64,000 bases of DNA. Source: Albidovulum litorale (GTDB lineage Bacteria; Pseudomonadota; Alphaproteobacteria; Rhodobacterales; Rhodobacteraceae). Below are positions 9,107 to 17,694 of this stretch, piece by piece. The position numbers and the translations under genes are program-made. Position 1 is the first letter of the stretch. The number at the start of each line of letters is the position of its first letter. The notes below the pieces were generated by a model, which was not told the origin of the DNA, did not search any database, and was given only the letters and a program-made list of their open reading frames with translations. The stretch lies in the NCBI RefSeq assembly GCF_025751495.1, contig NZ_JAOWKZ010000002.1, positions 434,001 through 498,000 of the forward strand. The letters are read 5' to 3'.

Positions 9107-10348
9107 CTATTCGCGATAGCTGATCCGGTAGAGCGCCCCGGCGCGGTCATCCGAGACCAGAAGCGACCCGTCCGGCAACATGTCCACATCGACAGGGCGG
9201 CCGAGGTACGATCCGTCACCTGCGATCCAGCCCTCTGCAAAGGGCTCGGTCCGCGCTGAACCCTCACTGGTGATGAATGTCACCATGACCCTTGCTCCGA
9301 CGGGCGTGGAACGGTTCCAGGACCCGTGCTGCGCCGAGAATATAGCGTTTCTGTATTTTGCCGGGAACATGTCGCCCGTGTAGAAGCGCATGCCAAGATC
9401 GGCGGCATGTGCCACGGTCTCCACCACCGGCTTGATCGACCCGGCGGGTGGCTTGGTGCCGGCATAACGGTCGGTACGCACATCCCCACCGCCATACCAT
9501 GGAAAACCGAAGTGCTGACTGGGCGCGGTCTGGCGGTTGATCTCACCCGGTGGGATATCGTCGCCCATTCCGTCGACCTGGTTGTCGGTGAACCAGAGGT
9601 CGCCGGTTACGGGATGAAAGTCGTGGCCCACGGAGTTCCGGATGCCGTAGGTGAAGACTTCGCGGCCCGTCCCGTCCGTCTGCAACCGGATGATTCCGCC
9701 GATGCCCCAGGTGTCGTAAAGTCTTAGCTTTCGCGGCGGCGGCACGTTGTAAGGTTGGCCGAGCGAGATGTAGATCATGCCGTCCGGCCCGACCCTGCAG
9801 ACCCGCGCGGAATGGTTGCCGCTTTCTTCTGAGGGCGGGATCAGGTCGCCCTCGGCTATCGGTGCGAGGGCGATTGGGTCGAGCCTGTCAGCGGCTGCCT
9901 CGGCTTCAGGGAAGGCCATGACCCGATTCTGTTCCGCGATATAGAGCGTGCCATCGGGCCCGAAGCAGGGACCGTTTGGCATGGTAAAATCCAGCCCCGG
10001 AGCGAAATCCCGGACCTCGTCCGCCGTTCCGTCGTGGTCCGTGTCAGTGACTGACCAGACCCGGTCCCCACGCGTGCCGACGAAGACCGTCCCACCCGGC
10101 GCGACCGCGATGTGCCGGGCACCCGGAACACGGGCATAAAGTGCGATCTCGAAGCCGTCAGGAAGGCTAATCCGAGACAGGACTTTCCCGATAGCCTCCG
10201 CGCCGGTGCCGTTCTGTTCGATGCGCGTGAAACTGGCGTCAGCGCGCATCGGCACTCTGGGAAGGTCATTGGTGGCGTTACCCGTCTGGGCATGAGCAGC
10301 GGCACCTGTCAGCGCCACAACCGCAAGGGTCAGAAGAATCCTCGACAT
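9107..10348 (-). CDS. Periplasmic PQQ-type sugar/sorbosone dehydrogenase-like beta-propeller protein
   Basis: A 413-residue exported protein with a clear Sec signal (MSRILLTLAVVALTGAAAHA). It is followed by a six-bladed propeller of the soluble glucose/sorbosone dehydrogenase family. Family segments include the repeated GPDGTLYIAEQNRV and GPDGMIYISLG blades, YGIRNSVGHDFHPVTGDLWFTD and the C-terminal PDGSLLVSDDRAGALYRI. In the family this fold oxidises aldoses or aldehydes with PQQ at the periplasm. No CXXCH haem site is present, so electrons must leave through a partner. The longer frame from 10411 is rejected because it adds a non-signal extension before MSRI. It is last in an apparent three-gene unit with the GMC flavoprotein (73-base gap) and the Tat subunit. 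Substrate unknown. Confidence 0.82.
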   Translation of the reverse strand: MSRILLTLAVVALTGAAAHAQTGNATNDLPRVPMRADASFTRIEQNGTGAEAIGKVLSRISLPDGFEIALYARVPGARHIAVAPGGTVFVGTRGDRVWSVTDTDHDGTADEVRDFAPGLDFTMPNGPCFGPDGTLYIAEQNRVMAFPEAEAAADRLDPIALAPIAEGDLIPPSEESGNHSARVCRVGPDGMIYISLGQPYNVPPPRKLRLYDTWGIGGIIRLQTDGTGREVFTYGIRNSVGHDFHPVTGDLWFTDNQVDGMGDDIPPGEINRQTAPSQHFGFPWYGGGDVRTDRYAGTKPPAGSIKPVVETVAHAADLGMRFYTGDMFPAKYRNAIFSAQHGSWNRSTPVGARVMVTFITSEGSARTEPFAEGWIAGDGSYLGRPVDVDMLPDGSLLVSDDRAGALYRISYRE

Positions 10349-10421
10349 GGTTCCATCACTAGCACGTCTGCCCGGGCCGTGCAGGGGGCACGGGTCCCGG
10401 GCAGACGCCATCGCGACAGGG

Positions 10422-11990
10422 TCAGAGGTTACCCGCTGACATCTCCCCGGCGATATGGTCGGCCTGCCGGATGGCGAGGGCGACGATCGTCAGCGTCGGG
10501 TTCTCGGCGGCGCCAGTCGTGAACTGGCTACCATCGGATATGAAGAGGTTGGCGATGTCATGGGTTTGGCCCCATTTGTTGACGACGCCATCCTCGGGCT
10601 TCTCCGACATCCGGTTGGTGCCGAGGTTGTGGGTCGAAGGATAGGGCGGCGTCGGGAAGGTGCGGGTTGCGCCCACCGCCTCATAGACCGCCTGACCCTG
10701 CTTGTAGGCATGGTTACGCATTGCGATATCGTTCGCATGGTCGGAGAAGTGGACATTGGCCACCGGCAGGCCCCACTGGTCCTTTGTCTCCGACAGCGTG
10801 ACCCGGTTCGTCGCCTGCGGCATGTCTTCGCCAACGATCCACATACCGGCCATGTTTTCGTAGCTGTCGAGCGCGGTGGTGAAGCTGCGCCCCCAGCCGC
10901 CGGGGTTGAGGAAGGCCGCCATGAAGGGAAGGCCAAGCGCGAGGGTTTCCAGTTCATAACCGCCGACGAAGCCACGGCTTGGATCATGGCGTGCCTCATC
11001 CTGAATGATCCCGGCCATGGTCGTGCCGCGCCACATTCGAACCGGCTTGTCGAAGACCGCATAGACCGAACCGGTCATGTGGCGCATATAGTTGCGGCCG
11101 ACCTGATCGGACGAGTTCGCAAGCCCGTTCGGGAACATGTTCGAGGCAGAGTTCAGAAGCAGTCGCGGGCTTTCGAAGCTGTTGCCCGCAACGCATACGA
11201 TCCGCGCCTTCTGCATCTGAAGGTTGCCGTCCTTGTCGAAATACTCGACGCCGGTAACCTTGCCGCTGTCGTCATGCAGGATGCGCGCGACATGGGCGCG
11301 TTCGCGGACTTCCAGATTGCCGGTCGCCTCACCCGCAGGGATGTCGGTATAGGCGGCGGACCACTTGGCCCCCCATTTGCAGCCCTGGAAACAGAACCCG
11401 GTCTGCTGGCAGGCCATCCGACCGTCATATTCGGCGGAATTGATTGCCATTCGGCCGGTATGGACCTCGGTATAGCCCAGCGCCTTGGCGCCCTTCTCAA
11501 AGACCTTGAAGTTGTTGTTCCCGGGCAGGCCCGCCCGGTCGCCTGTGCGGGTTACGCCCAGCTTGGTCTCGGCCTTTTCGTACCAGGGCGCCATTTCCGC
11601 CCCATCGATCGGCCAGTCGAGGAGGCTGGCCCCCTCGACCGCGCCATAACTCGTCAACGCCTTCCACTCGTGATCCTGAAAACGCAAGCTCGCACCCGCC
11701 CAATGAGTCGTAGTGCCGCCGACTGCCTTGACGATCCAAGCCGGAAGGCCCGAAAAATCCTTGGCAACGCGCCAGTCGCCCGACGTGGTGCGCGGGTCAA
11801 GCCAGGCTAGCTGCCCGAAGCTCTCCCACTCGTCGTTGATATAATCCTCAGGCAGGTAACGCCCACCCGCCTCAAGCGCGACGACGCTGATACCCTTCTG
11901 GGCCAGTTCGTTCGAAAGAACCCCGCCGCCGGCGCCGGTCCCGATGACAACGACAACCGAGTCGTCGTTCAGATCAAATGGTGCTGCCAT
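10422..11990 (-). CDS. GMC-family FAD oxidoreductase (gluconate 2-dehydrogenase-type large subunit)
   Basis: A 522-residue flavoprotein. The Rossmann fingerprint VIGTGAGGGVLSNELAQKG (about residues 15-33) is followed by LEAGGRY. The substrate domain contains TTTHWAGASLRF, and the C-terminal part has the GMC pattern THNLGTNRM and ISDGSQFTTGAAENPTLT. In the gluconate/sorbitol/fructose dehydrogenase families a large subunit like this pairs with a small Tat-exported subunit and is carried out as a complex, because it has no signal of its own. That is exactly the arrangement here: the subunit-3 gene ends 12 bases upstream. No cytochrome c subunit is present in the cluster. Substrate (sugar acid or polyol) is inferred only from family. 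Confidence 0.87.
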   Translation of the reverse strand: MAAPFDLNDDSVVVVIGTGAGGGVLSNELAQKGISVVALEAGGRYLPEDYINDEWESFGQLAWLDPRTTSGDWRVAKDFSGLPAWIVKAVGGTTTHWAGASLRFQDHEWKALTSYGAVEGASLLDWPIDGAEMAPWYEKAETKLGVTRTGDRAGLPGNNNFKVFEKGAKALGYTEVHTGRMAINSAEYDGRMACQQTGFCFQGCKWGAKWSAAYTDIPAGEATGNLEVRERAHVARILHDDSGKVTGVEYFDKDGNLQMQKARIVCVAGNSFESPRLLLNSASNMFPNGLANSSDQVGRNYMRHMTGSVYAVFDKPVRMWRGTTMAGIIQDEARHDPSRGFVGGYELETLALGLPFMAAFLNPGGWGRSFTTALDSYENMAGMWIVGEDMPQATNRVTLSETKDQWGLPVANVHFSDHANDIAMRNHAYKQGQAVYEAVGATRTFPTPPYPSTHNLGTNRMSEKPEDGVVNKWGQTHDIANLFISDGSQFTTGAAENPTLTIVALAIRQADHIAGEMSAGNL

Positions 11991-12002
11991 GGTTCCGCCC
12001 CC

Positions 12003-12524
12003 TCACAGCCAGTCGATGTCGTCGAAGCCACGGTCGATGTAACCGCCCTGGCTGAAGGACTCGCCCTGATAGCCGAAGATTGGCCAGACATCCTTCTGGT
12101 TATAAAGGCCGGTCACGAGGCCGCCGCGCACAGTCTGAAAGAACCCGCTATCTTCCATCCCCTGCAGGATTTTCACCCGGTCCTCTTCCCAACCCATGGA
12201 GACGTAGTCGGCATGACCCGCCGCCTGCGCGGCGGCGTCGAGGGCGGCAATGCCCTCATCCACAAGTGCCTTCTTGTCCTCGGCATCATAACCTTTCACG
12301 GCAACCGCGTAGAACTGATCGCCGACCCGGTCATGCGGGTAGATGTCGCGCGCCATCTGCAGCAGCGTCGCCATCTGGTGTTCGGTGATCACCGTAACTT
12401 CTACCGCCCAGGCCGCATTCGGTGCCGCTATGAAACCGGCTCCGGTGACGCAGAGCGCGCCCGCCGCGACTGACCGCGACAGAAGCGCGCGCCGGGTCAG
12501 TCCGGTCCTTTCGATTTTTGTCAT
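12003..12524 (-). CDS. Gluconate 2-dehydrogenase subunit 3-like protein, Tat-exported
   Basis: A 173-residue small subunit with a Tat signal: TRRALLS followed by a moderately hydrophobic VAAGALCVTGAGF and cleavage near AWA. The mature part keeps family features: TEHQMATLLQMARDIYPHDRVGDQFY near its start and a C-terminal GLYNQKDVWPIFGYQGESFSQGGYIDRGFDDIDW. In this family the small subunit provides the export signal for the flavoprotein and helps bind it at the membrane. GGAGGAG lies 5-8 bases before the ATG. It is first in the cluster with the GMC protein and the propeller protein. Confidence 0.88.
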   Translation of the reverse strand: MTKIERTGLTRRALLSRSVAAGALCVTGAGFIAAPNAAWAVEVTVITEHQMATLLQMARDIYPHDRVGDQFYAVAVKGYDAEDKKALVDEGIAALDAAAQAAGHADYVSMGWEEDRVKILQGMEDSGFFQTVRGGLVTGLYNQKDVWPIFGYQGESFSQGGYIDRGFDDIDWL

Positions 12525-12555
12525 TCACTCCTCCCTGACAAATGATTGCGGCCGG

Positions 12556-12951
12556 TCACAGGAACCGGCCGCCGCGTTCAAGAACCTCGATCTGGTAGCC
12601 ATCGGGGTCCGCAATGAAGAAAAACCGCGCGACAAGCGTGTCGCCGTTCTTGAACTCGACGAGCTTGCGGGGCGCCAGACCGGCCTCGGTTAAGCGGGAA
12701 TGCTCCGCGTCAAGATTGTCGACCGACACGGCCAGATGGCCGTAGCCATCACCAAGATCGTAGGGCTCTGTCCGACCCTTGTTGACCGTCAGTTCCAGTT
12801 CGAACGCGCTTTCCGCATTCGACATGTAGACCAGCGTGAAACTGTCGAAGTCGAGCCGATCGGCAACCTTCAGCCCGAACGCACGGGAATAAAAGTCGAC
12901 GGATCGCGCCTCATCCAGGACGCGGATCATCGAGTGGATCGTCTTGGCCAT
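12556..12951 (-). CDS. Lactoylglutathione lyase-like VOC-family protein
   Basis: A 131-residue vicinal-oxygen-chelate protein close to glyoxalase I. It begins with TIHSMIRVLDEARSVDFY, contains a candidate first metal ligand (H6), YGHLAVSV (His) in the middle and PDGYQIEVLERG (Glu) at the end, the usual metal ligands. Glyoxalase I turns the methylglyoxal-glutathione hemithioacetal into lactoylglutathione in the cytosol. Other VOC activities are possible, since substrate residues cannot be judged by eye. GGAGGG precedes the ATG by 4-5 bases, and this site overlaps the arm of a hairpin. Confidence 0.85.
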   Translation of the reverse strand: MAKTIHSMIRVLDEARSVDFYSRAFGLKVADRLDFDSFTLVYMSNAESAFELELTVNKGRTEPYDLGDGYGHLAVSVDNLDAEHSRLTEAGLAPRKLVEFKNGDTLVARFFFIADPDGYQIEVLERGGRFL

Positions 12952-12958
12952 CTGCCCT

Positions 12959-12977
12959 CCAAATCTCTCAGATTTGG
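12959..12977 (-). promoter_or_regulatory. Hairpin overlapping the ribosome site of the VOC gene
   Basis: CCAAATCT and AGATTTGG form an 8-pair stem with a 3-base loop. On the minus strand the second arm runs straight into the GGAGGG that precedes the VOC start codon, so the stem could mask ribosome access. It also resembles the AT-rich hairpin repeats elsewhere. Confidence 0.45.
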
Positions 12978-13039
12978 TAAGGCTAGATGACCAATTTGGC
13001 CTTGTGGTAGTAGCCCGATACTACAGGCGGCATTTTAGC

Positions 13040-13333
13040 CTATTCAGCGGCATACCGCGCCGTGTCGTCCTGCTCCAGCTCGCCAAGATGGATGGTGCAG
13101 GCGCAGCGCAGGAGGGACGTGAAATTCGGCGCCTCTCCGTGCAGTTCCAGCACTTCAGAGTGGAGTTTGGATATGAAGGCCGGAGTCGTCAGTCCCTCAC
13201 GTTCAGCAATCCGGTCAAGGATGCGCCAGAAAGCACGTTCTAGCCGGATCGAAGTGCTCTGGCCGTTCAGCCGCAAGCGCCGTGTTTCGGACTCATAGCG
13301 TTCGGGTTTTTGCCCGGCGAAGATCTGGCACAT
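13040..13333 (-). CDS. Ribbon-helix-helix domain protein
   Basis: A 97-residue protein starting MCQIFAGQKPERYESETRRL. It fits the small alphaproteobacterial ribbon-helix-helix family (RHH_4 type): a beta strand RRLRLNGQSTSIRLE followed by two helices, AFWRILDRIAEREGL and TPAFISKLHSEVLE. In related folds the strand pair contacts DNA, so a transcriptional regulator role is plausible, but this family has no established target that I know of. The start at 13333 is preferred to a longer frame from 13378 because homologues begin MCQIF. No antitoxin/toxin partner is adjacent. A large gap (13334-13820) lies upstream. Confidence 0.78.
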   Translation of the reverse strand: MCQIFAGQKPERYESETRRLRLNGQSTSIRLERAFWRILDRIAEREGLTTPAFISKLHSEVLELHGEAPNFTSLLRCACTIHLGELEQDDTARYAAE

Positions 13334-13820
13334 GGTCTGCCCCCTGCATGACTGTGCAAGCCCTGATCCTGCGACCAAAGCGGCGAATCGTCAACTTTGG
13401 CTGAAAACCCGGGCTGCGGGTCATTTCTGACAAGGATGCGATCCATTCTCACCCAAACGCGAGCGGACATCGACCTTTCGGTCTTCAAAGCGTGAATTCA
13501 CGCGCTTGTGCGATCCGGTAATGACAAGAATTCGCACCAGAATTGATTGAAATATTTCAACTGCCGAACCGTGGTAATACCGGTCATTTTCACCTTTCGG
13601 CCGACACCGAAGGCACAATCGGTCACGGGCTGATCTCGGACCTCAAACATCGGTGTGAGCTTTTTGCCGGCCTGACCTGTCAAGCCCAAATCGCCGTGAC
13701 TTCGCGTGAGCCGGAACGTGTTTTTCCAAGCTTCTGACGACGGGATAAGCCGGGGTCGGTCGGCGCGAACCGCCGGCAGGACGCTGCAACATCAAGATCA
13801 CTGCTTGAAAGGACAACTCC
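13334..13820. other. 487-base intergenic region holding a 14-base perfect palindrome
   Basis: No convincing gene is seen on either strand; the open frames of 63-73 codons have no ribosome site or recognisable sequence. The only marked element is TTGAAATATTTCAA (13547-13560), a perfect AT-rich palindrome in GC-rich DNA. Promoters for the ribbon-helix-helix gene (left) and the small secreted protein (right) must lie here. Confidence 0.6.
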
Positions 13821-14075
13821 ATGAAACGTCTTATCACCGCCAGCGCGACCGCAGCCATCATCTCCGTCACATCCTTCGGAGCCGCCTTCGCGGCTGAGGC
13901 CGAAATGAACATGGTCGTCGATGCCGTGACCCGTCTGCTGGTCGAGCTGCGTATACCCTCCAGTGAGGTGGACAACCTGACCATCGATCAGGCGCGGCGT
14001 ATCGTGCAGATCGCCGACAGCAAGGAAATGGGTGACGCCGCGCGCAGTCAGGTTCTGGCGATCATTAACGAGTGA
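13821..14075 (+). CDS. Small secreted protein, function unknown
   Basis: An 84-residue protein not assigned to a family. It has a clear Sec signal peptide (MKRLITASATAAIISVTSFG, cleavage after AFA). The mature part of about 60 residues is acidic and helical, with two helices around MVVDAVTRLLVELRI and IDQARRIVQIADSKE, and no cysteines. GAAAGGA lies about 8-10 bases upstream of the ATG and a strong stem-loop follows the gene, both supporting a real, single-gene transcript. It is probably periplasmic. Nothing in its neighbours (EF-Tu on the opposite strand) suggests a role. Confidence 0.72.
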   Translation: MKRLITASATAAIISVTSFGAAFAAEAEMNMVVDAVTRLLVELRIPSSEVDNLTIDQARRIVQIADSKEMGDAARSQVLAIINE

Positions 14076-14144
14076 CCTGACATCCCCGACAGGTCGCGAG
14101 CACGTTCTATCTGTGCAACGGCTGAAAGGGCCGTCGGGCGTTAG

Positions 14145-14170
14145 GGGGCGGCCGGTTCGGCCGCCCCTTT
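14145..14170 (+). terminator. Terminator of the small secreted protein gene
   Basis: GGGGCGGCCG and CGGCCGCCCC form a perfect 10-pair stem with a GTT loop followed by TTT, 70 bases after the stop at 14075. Confidence 0.8.
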
Positions 14171-14210
14171 GACGTGAAGGTCAGACGCCTCGTTACCCGG
14201 ACGTGGGTCA

Positions 14211-14238
14211 AAGAAAAGGCGGCCCCGAAGGGCCGCCC
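14211..14238 (-). terminator. Terminator of tuf
   Basis: Read on the minus strand, GGGCGGCCC, a TTCG loop and GGGCCGCC are followed by TTTTCTTT, about 26 bases after the tuf stop codon. Confidence 0.85.
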
Positions 14239-14263
14239 TGATACATCGGCATAGTGCCGATTC

Positions 14264-15439
14264 TTACTTGATGATTTTGGAGACGACGCCTGCGCCGACG
14301 GTGCGGCCGCCTTCGCGGATGGCGAAGCGGAGCTTCTCTTCCATCGCGATCGGGGCAATCAGCTCGACCTCGAACTTCAGGTTGTCGCCCGGCATCACCA
14401 TCTCGGTGCCTTCCGGCAGCTTCACCGTGCCCGTCACGTCGGTCGTGCGGAAGTAGAACTGCGGACGGTAGTTGGCGAAGAACGGCGTGTGACGGCCACC
14501 CTCTTCCTTGGTCAGGATATAGGCCTCGGCTTCGAACTGGGTGTGCGGCTTCACCGAACCCGGCTTGCAGAGAACCTGGCCCCGCTCGACGCCGTCACGG
14601 TCGACACCGCGCAGAAGCGCGCCGATGTTGTCGCCGGCCTCACCACGGTCCAGCAGCTTGCGGAACATTTCCACACCGGTACAGACCGTCTTCTTGGTGT
14701 CGCGGATGCCGACGATCTCGATCTCGTCGCCGACATTGATCACGCCACGCTCGACACGCCCCGTAACAACCGTGCCGCGGCCCGAGATCGAGAACACGTC
14801 TTCGATCGGCATCAGGAACGGCTGGTCCACGGCGCGCTCGGGCGTCGGGAAGTAGGTGTCGACCGCTTCCATCAGCGCGCGGATCGAGTTCTCGCCGATC
14901 TCGGCGTCACGGCCTTCCAGAGCGGCCAGAGCCGAACCCTTGATGATCGGAATGTCGTCGCCCGGATATTCGTAGGAGGAGAGAAGCTCACGGACTTCCA
15001 TCTCGACGAGCTCCAGAAGCTCCTCGTCATCCACCTGGTCGACCTTGTTAAGGTAGACGACCATGTAGGGGATGCCGACCTGACGGCCGAGAAGGATGTG
15101 CTCGCGCGTCTGCGGCATCGGGCCGTCAGCGGCGTTCACCACGAGGATCGCGCCGTCCATCTGCGCCGCACCCGTGATCATGTTCTTCACGTAGTCGGCG
15201 TGGCCCGGGCAGTCGACGTGGGCGTAGTGACGGTTCGCCGTCTCGTATTCCACGTGAGCGGTCGAGATCGTGATCCCCCGCGCCTTCTCTTCCGGCGCCG
15301 CGTCGATCTGGTCATAGGCCTTGAAATCACCGAAATACTTCGTGATCGCAGCCGTCAGCGTCGTCTTGCCGTGGTCAACGTGGCCGATCGTGCCAATGTT
15401 CACATGCGGTTTCGTACGTTCAAACTTTGCCTTTGCCAT
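14264..15439 (-). CDS. tuf: Elongation factor Tu
   Basis: The 391-residue GTPase that delivers aminoacyl-tRNA to the ribosome. It begins [20 protein letters not shown], with G1 GHVDHGKT, G2 RGITI, G3 DCPGH, G4 NKVD and G5 SAL. Domain 2 ([18 protein letters not shown]) and domain 3 (FRTTDVTG) follow. The longer open frame reaching 15634 is rejected: it overlaps the upstream lipoprotein gene and the family starts at MAKAKFER. Rhodobacterales often have two tuf copies; this one is not beside fusA or the ribosomal protein genes, so it is the isolated copy. A GGGGCCC/GGGCCCC hairpin (15463-15479) lies 24 bases upstream of the start. Confidence 0.98.
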   Translation of the reverse strand: MAKAKFERTKPHVNIGTIGHVDHGKTTLTAAITKYFGDFKAYDQIDAAPEEKARGITISTAHVEYETANRHYAHVDCPGHADYVKNMITGAAQMDGAILVVNAADGPMPQTREHILLGRQVGIPYMVVYLNKVDQVDDEELLELVEMEVRELLSSYEYPGDDIPIIKGSALAALEGRDAEIGENSIRALMEAVDTYFPTPERAVDQPFLMPIEDVFSISGRGTVVTGRVERGVINVGDEIEIVGIRDTKKTVCTGVEMFRKLLDRGEAGDNIGALLRGVDRDGVERGQVLCKPGSVKPHTQFEAEAYILTKEEGGRHTPFFANYRPQFYFRTTDVTGTVKLPEGTEMVMPGDNLKFEVELIAPIAMEEKLRFAIREGGRTVGAGVVSKIIK

Positions 15440-15462
15440 ATCGCGGGCGCCTCGTGCTTGGG

Positions 15463-15479
15463 GGGGCCCAGAGGGCCCC
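15463..15479 (-). other. Hairpin in the region upstream of tuf
   Basis: GGGGCCC and GGGCCCC with a 3-base loop, between the lipoprotein stop (15529) and the tuf start (15439). It may terminate the lipoprotein transcript or structure the tuf leader; there is no T-run. Confidence 0.4.
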
Positions 15480-15528
15480 AAGTCTACATCGCGCGCTGGG
15501 TATCGGCTGGCTGCAGAAAAATCAAGCG

Positions 15529-16131
15529 TCAGTTGGCGGCGGGCGCATCGGCGGCCGCCCCGGCGACAGCAGCAAGGGCGGCTCGGGCGCCGACAGCTTC
15601 TGGGGTGAACCAGGCCTCGTTCTCCACCAGCCACTCGTTGATCAGCCGGGCGGCGTTGGAGGCGAGGTTCGCCATTTGCTGTTCCCTGCTCTGGGTCAGG
15701 CCCGAACCGACCACCGTGGAGCCTGACAGTTGTTCGAACACGGTGAACTGCTTTGGCTCGGCATTGATCTTGCGGCCCGCCGTGTCATCCCAGACATTGA
15801 CCGTGACGACCAGAACCGATTTCGGGCTGAGAACCAGCGGCACACCAGGCACCGCTAATGCATAGGCATCGACGCCCACACCGATATGGTAAAGCTTTTC
15901 GCCCTCATAGCGGCCCAAACGGGCGGCGATGGCCTCCTTCAGGACGGTCTCCCATTCCTCCGCCGTGGCCTGCCGCGACGGGCCCACGGGCTTCGCGTTC
16001 TTGGCCACCACGATGTTGTAGCCGAGCGCAAAATCACCGAACTCCTTCGGCGGCTGGTTCAGGTCATTGCCCGCGCAGGCGGTGAGCATGGTCGCAACCG
16101 CGATCCACGCCAAGATATTCCGCATCGCCAT
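15529..16131 (-). CDS. Putative lipoprotein, function unknown
   Basis: A 200-residue protein with a lipoprotein signal: hydrophobic [10 protein letters not shown] followed by the lipobox LTAC (lipidated Cys at about residue 19). The mature part has an alpha/beta composition with [48 protein letters not shown] and [21 protein letters not shown]. The latter resembles uncharacterised envelope lipoproteins of Rhodobacterales. GGAGG lies 5 bases before the ATG. Attachment to the outer or inner membrane is unknown. It precedes tuf on the same strand with a 90-base gap and probably belongs to a separate transcript. No function is proposed. Confidence 0.75.
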   Translation of the reverse strand: MAMRNILAWIAVATMLTACAGNDLNQPPKEFGDFALGYNIVVAKNAKPVGPSRQATAEEWETVLKEAIAARLGRYEGEKLYHIGVGVDAYALAVPGVPLVLSPKSVLVVTVNVWDDTAGRKINAEPKQFTVFEQLSGSTVVGSGLTQSREQQMANLASNAARLINEWLVENEAWFTPEAVGARAALAAVAGAAADAPAAN

Positions 16132-16245
16132 GATACCCTCCGGCCTGTCATCAGGTTCCAGCCATAGCCGAGCCGGAGCGACGCGGCAATCCGACTGCTT
16201 GGCGCGACGCCCAACCGGACTATATTGAAGGACGGAGGATCATGG

Positions 16246-17610
16246 ATGGACGGCACGGCAACTCCACCCCGATATCCCGTGCAGGTGCCCCTGCACAACG
16301 AACCGCTTGGCATCTGGGACTCGTTCCGGACGGGTCAGCGCAATGTTCTGGAACTGATCCCCGAGATTGCCACCCGCCAGCCGATGATCTCGGGCCGGAC
16401 GGTAAAACGCTGGCACATGGTGATGGAACCCGCCGCGAACCGGCGCATCCTAAAAGAGGCGGTCGCGGATTATCCGAAATCCGACGTCACCAAGCTGATC
16501 CTGCGTCCGGCGATCGGTGAAAGCCTGTTCATTGCCGAAGGTGCTGGTTGGCATTGGCAACGCCGCGCGGCGGCACCTGCCTTTTCGGTGAGAAACGTGC
16601 AGGCACTGGCCCCGGTCATGACGGCAGCGGCAGAGCGCGCCGCAACACGCATCGCAGCACAGTCAGGGCGCGCAGCCAATCTTCTGGATGAGATGGTCGC
16701 AGCGACCTTCGAAGTGATTTCGGACGTGACGTTTTCAGGCGGTGAGACCTTCGACCGTGCTGCCGTGCACCGGGCAATCGATGACTATATCGCAGGGTCA
16801 GCGCGGGTGTCGTTCCTCGATATCATCGGCGCACCGATGTGGGTGCCGCGACCCTCGCGGCTGTTCTCCGCACCCGCAATGCGGTCGATGAAAGCCATGG
16901 CGGATGCGGCGATCGAACACCGCCGAATTGTCGACCCCAACGAGGTTCCTGACCTTCTCGACCTTCTATTAGAGGGCGAGGACCCCGAGACGAAGCGCCG
17001 CATGAACACGGCCGAGCTGCGCGACAACCTCTTGACCTTCATCGTCGCGGGGCACGAGACGACGGCGCTGACACTGGCCTGGTCGCTTTACCTTTGCGCC
17101 TTCGACACCGACATTCAGGACCGCGCCCGGACCGAGGCCAAATCGGCGCTCGGAAGCCGCGCCGCGACTGTCGCCGATCTGCCCAATCTTCCCTATATCC
17201 GCCGGATCGTGGACGAGGCTTTGCGCCTTTATCCGCCTGCCGCCTTCCTGTCGCGCACGGCAAAGGCGCATGACGAGCTTTGCGGACGCGAGGTGCGGCC
17301 CAGCGACACGGTGATGCTGCCGATCTATGCACTCCACCGCAATCACGCGCTCTGGCCCGATCCGCACCGTTTCGATCCCGACCGCTTTGCCGATGCCAAA
17401 GCCATCGACCGTTTCGCCTATCTGCCCTTCGGTGGTGGCCCGCGCATCTGCATCGGCGCCTCTTTCGCGCTGCAGGAAGCGGTAATCATCCTCGCAACAC
17501 TTCTGGCCCGGTTCCGCTTCACCGAAGTCCCGGGCCGGACGCCGAAACCCGTTCTGATCCTGACGCTGCGACCGGAGGGCGGCGTCTGGCTGAATGTCGC
17601 CGAGGACTGA
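16246..17610 (+). CDS. Cytochrome P450
   Basis: A 454-residue soluble P450 monooxygenase. It has the I-helix oxygen-activating AGHETTA, the K-helix EALRLYPP (ExxR), a meander with FDPDRF, and the haem-thiolate loop FGGGPRICIGASFALQE (axial Cys). ATG 16246 is chosen because GGAGG lies 7 bases upstream; a TTG at 16225 would put the start before that site. There is no membrane anchor and no adjacent ferredoxin or reductase gene, so redox partners come from elsewhere. The sequence style (broad, CYP102-haem-domain or fatty-acid-like) does not fix a substrate. Confidence 0.93.
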   Translation: MDGTATPPRYPVQVPLHNEPLGIWDSFRTGQRNVLELIPEIATRQPMISGRTVKRWHMVMEPAANRRILKEAVADYPKSDVTKLILRPAIGESLFIAEGAGWHWQRRAAAPAFSVRNVQALAPVMTAAAERAATRIAAQSGRAANLLDEMVAATFEVISDVTFSGGETFDRAAVHRAIDDYIAGSARVSFLDIIGAPMWVPRPSRLFSAPAMRSMKAMADAAIEHRRIVDPNEVPDLLDLLLEGEDPETKRRMNTAELRDNLLTFIVAGHETTALTLAWSLYLCAFDTDIQDRARTEAKSALGSRAATVADLPNLPYIRRIVDEALRLYPPAAFLSRTAKAHDELCGREVRPSDTVMLPIYALHRNHALWPDPHRFDPDRFADAKAIDRFAYLPFGGGPRICIGASFALQEAVIILATLLARFRFTEVPGRTPKPVLILTLRPEGGVWLNVAED

Positions 17611-17694
17611 GAGAAATTCACGAATTTTCCCCCTTATGCCGCGAAGCGGCTACCCTAATCTGATTGCTGAAGCGTTATTTCTGGGGGAATTCAG

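Noticed and set aside
10455-11810. 451-codon plus-strand frame across the GMC oxidoreductase gene
   Set aside because: Shadow of the GMC gene in GC-rich codons; His/Arg/Asp-rich with no domain.
12003-13333. Toxin-antitoxin module built on the ribbon-helix-helix protein
   Set aside because: No small toxin-like gene overlaps or abuts it; the adjacent VOC gene is a metabolic enzyme.
14489-15865. 458-codon plus-strand frame opposite tuf
   Set aside because: Antisense of tuf and the lipoprotein gene; both minus-strand genes are unambiguous.
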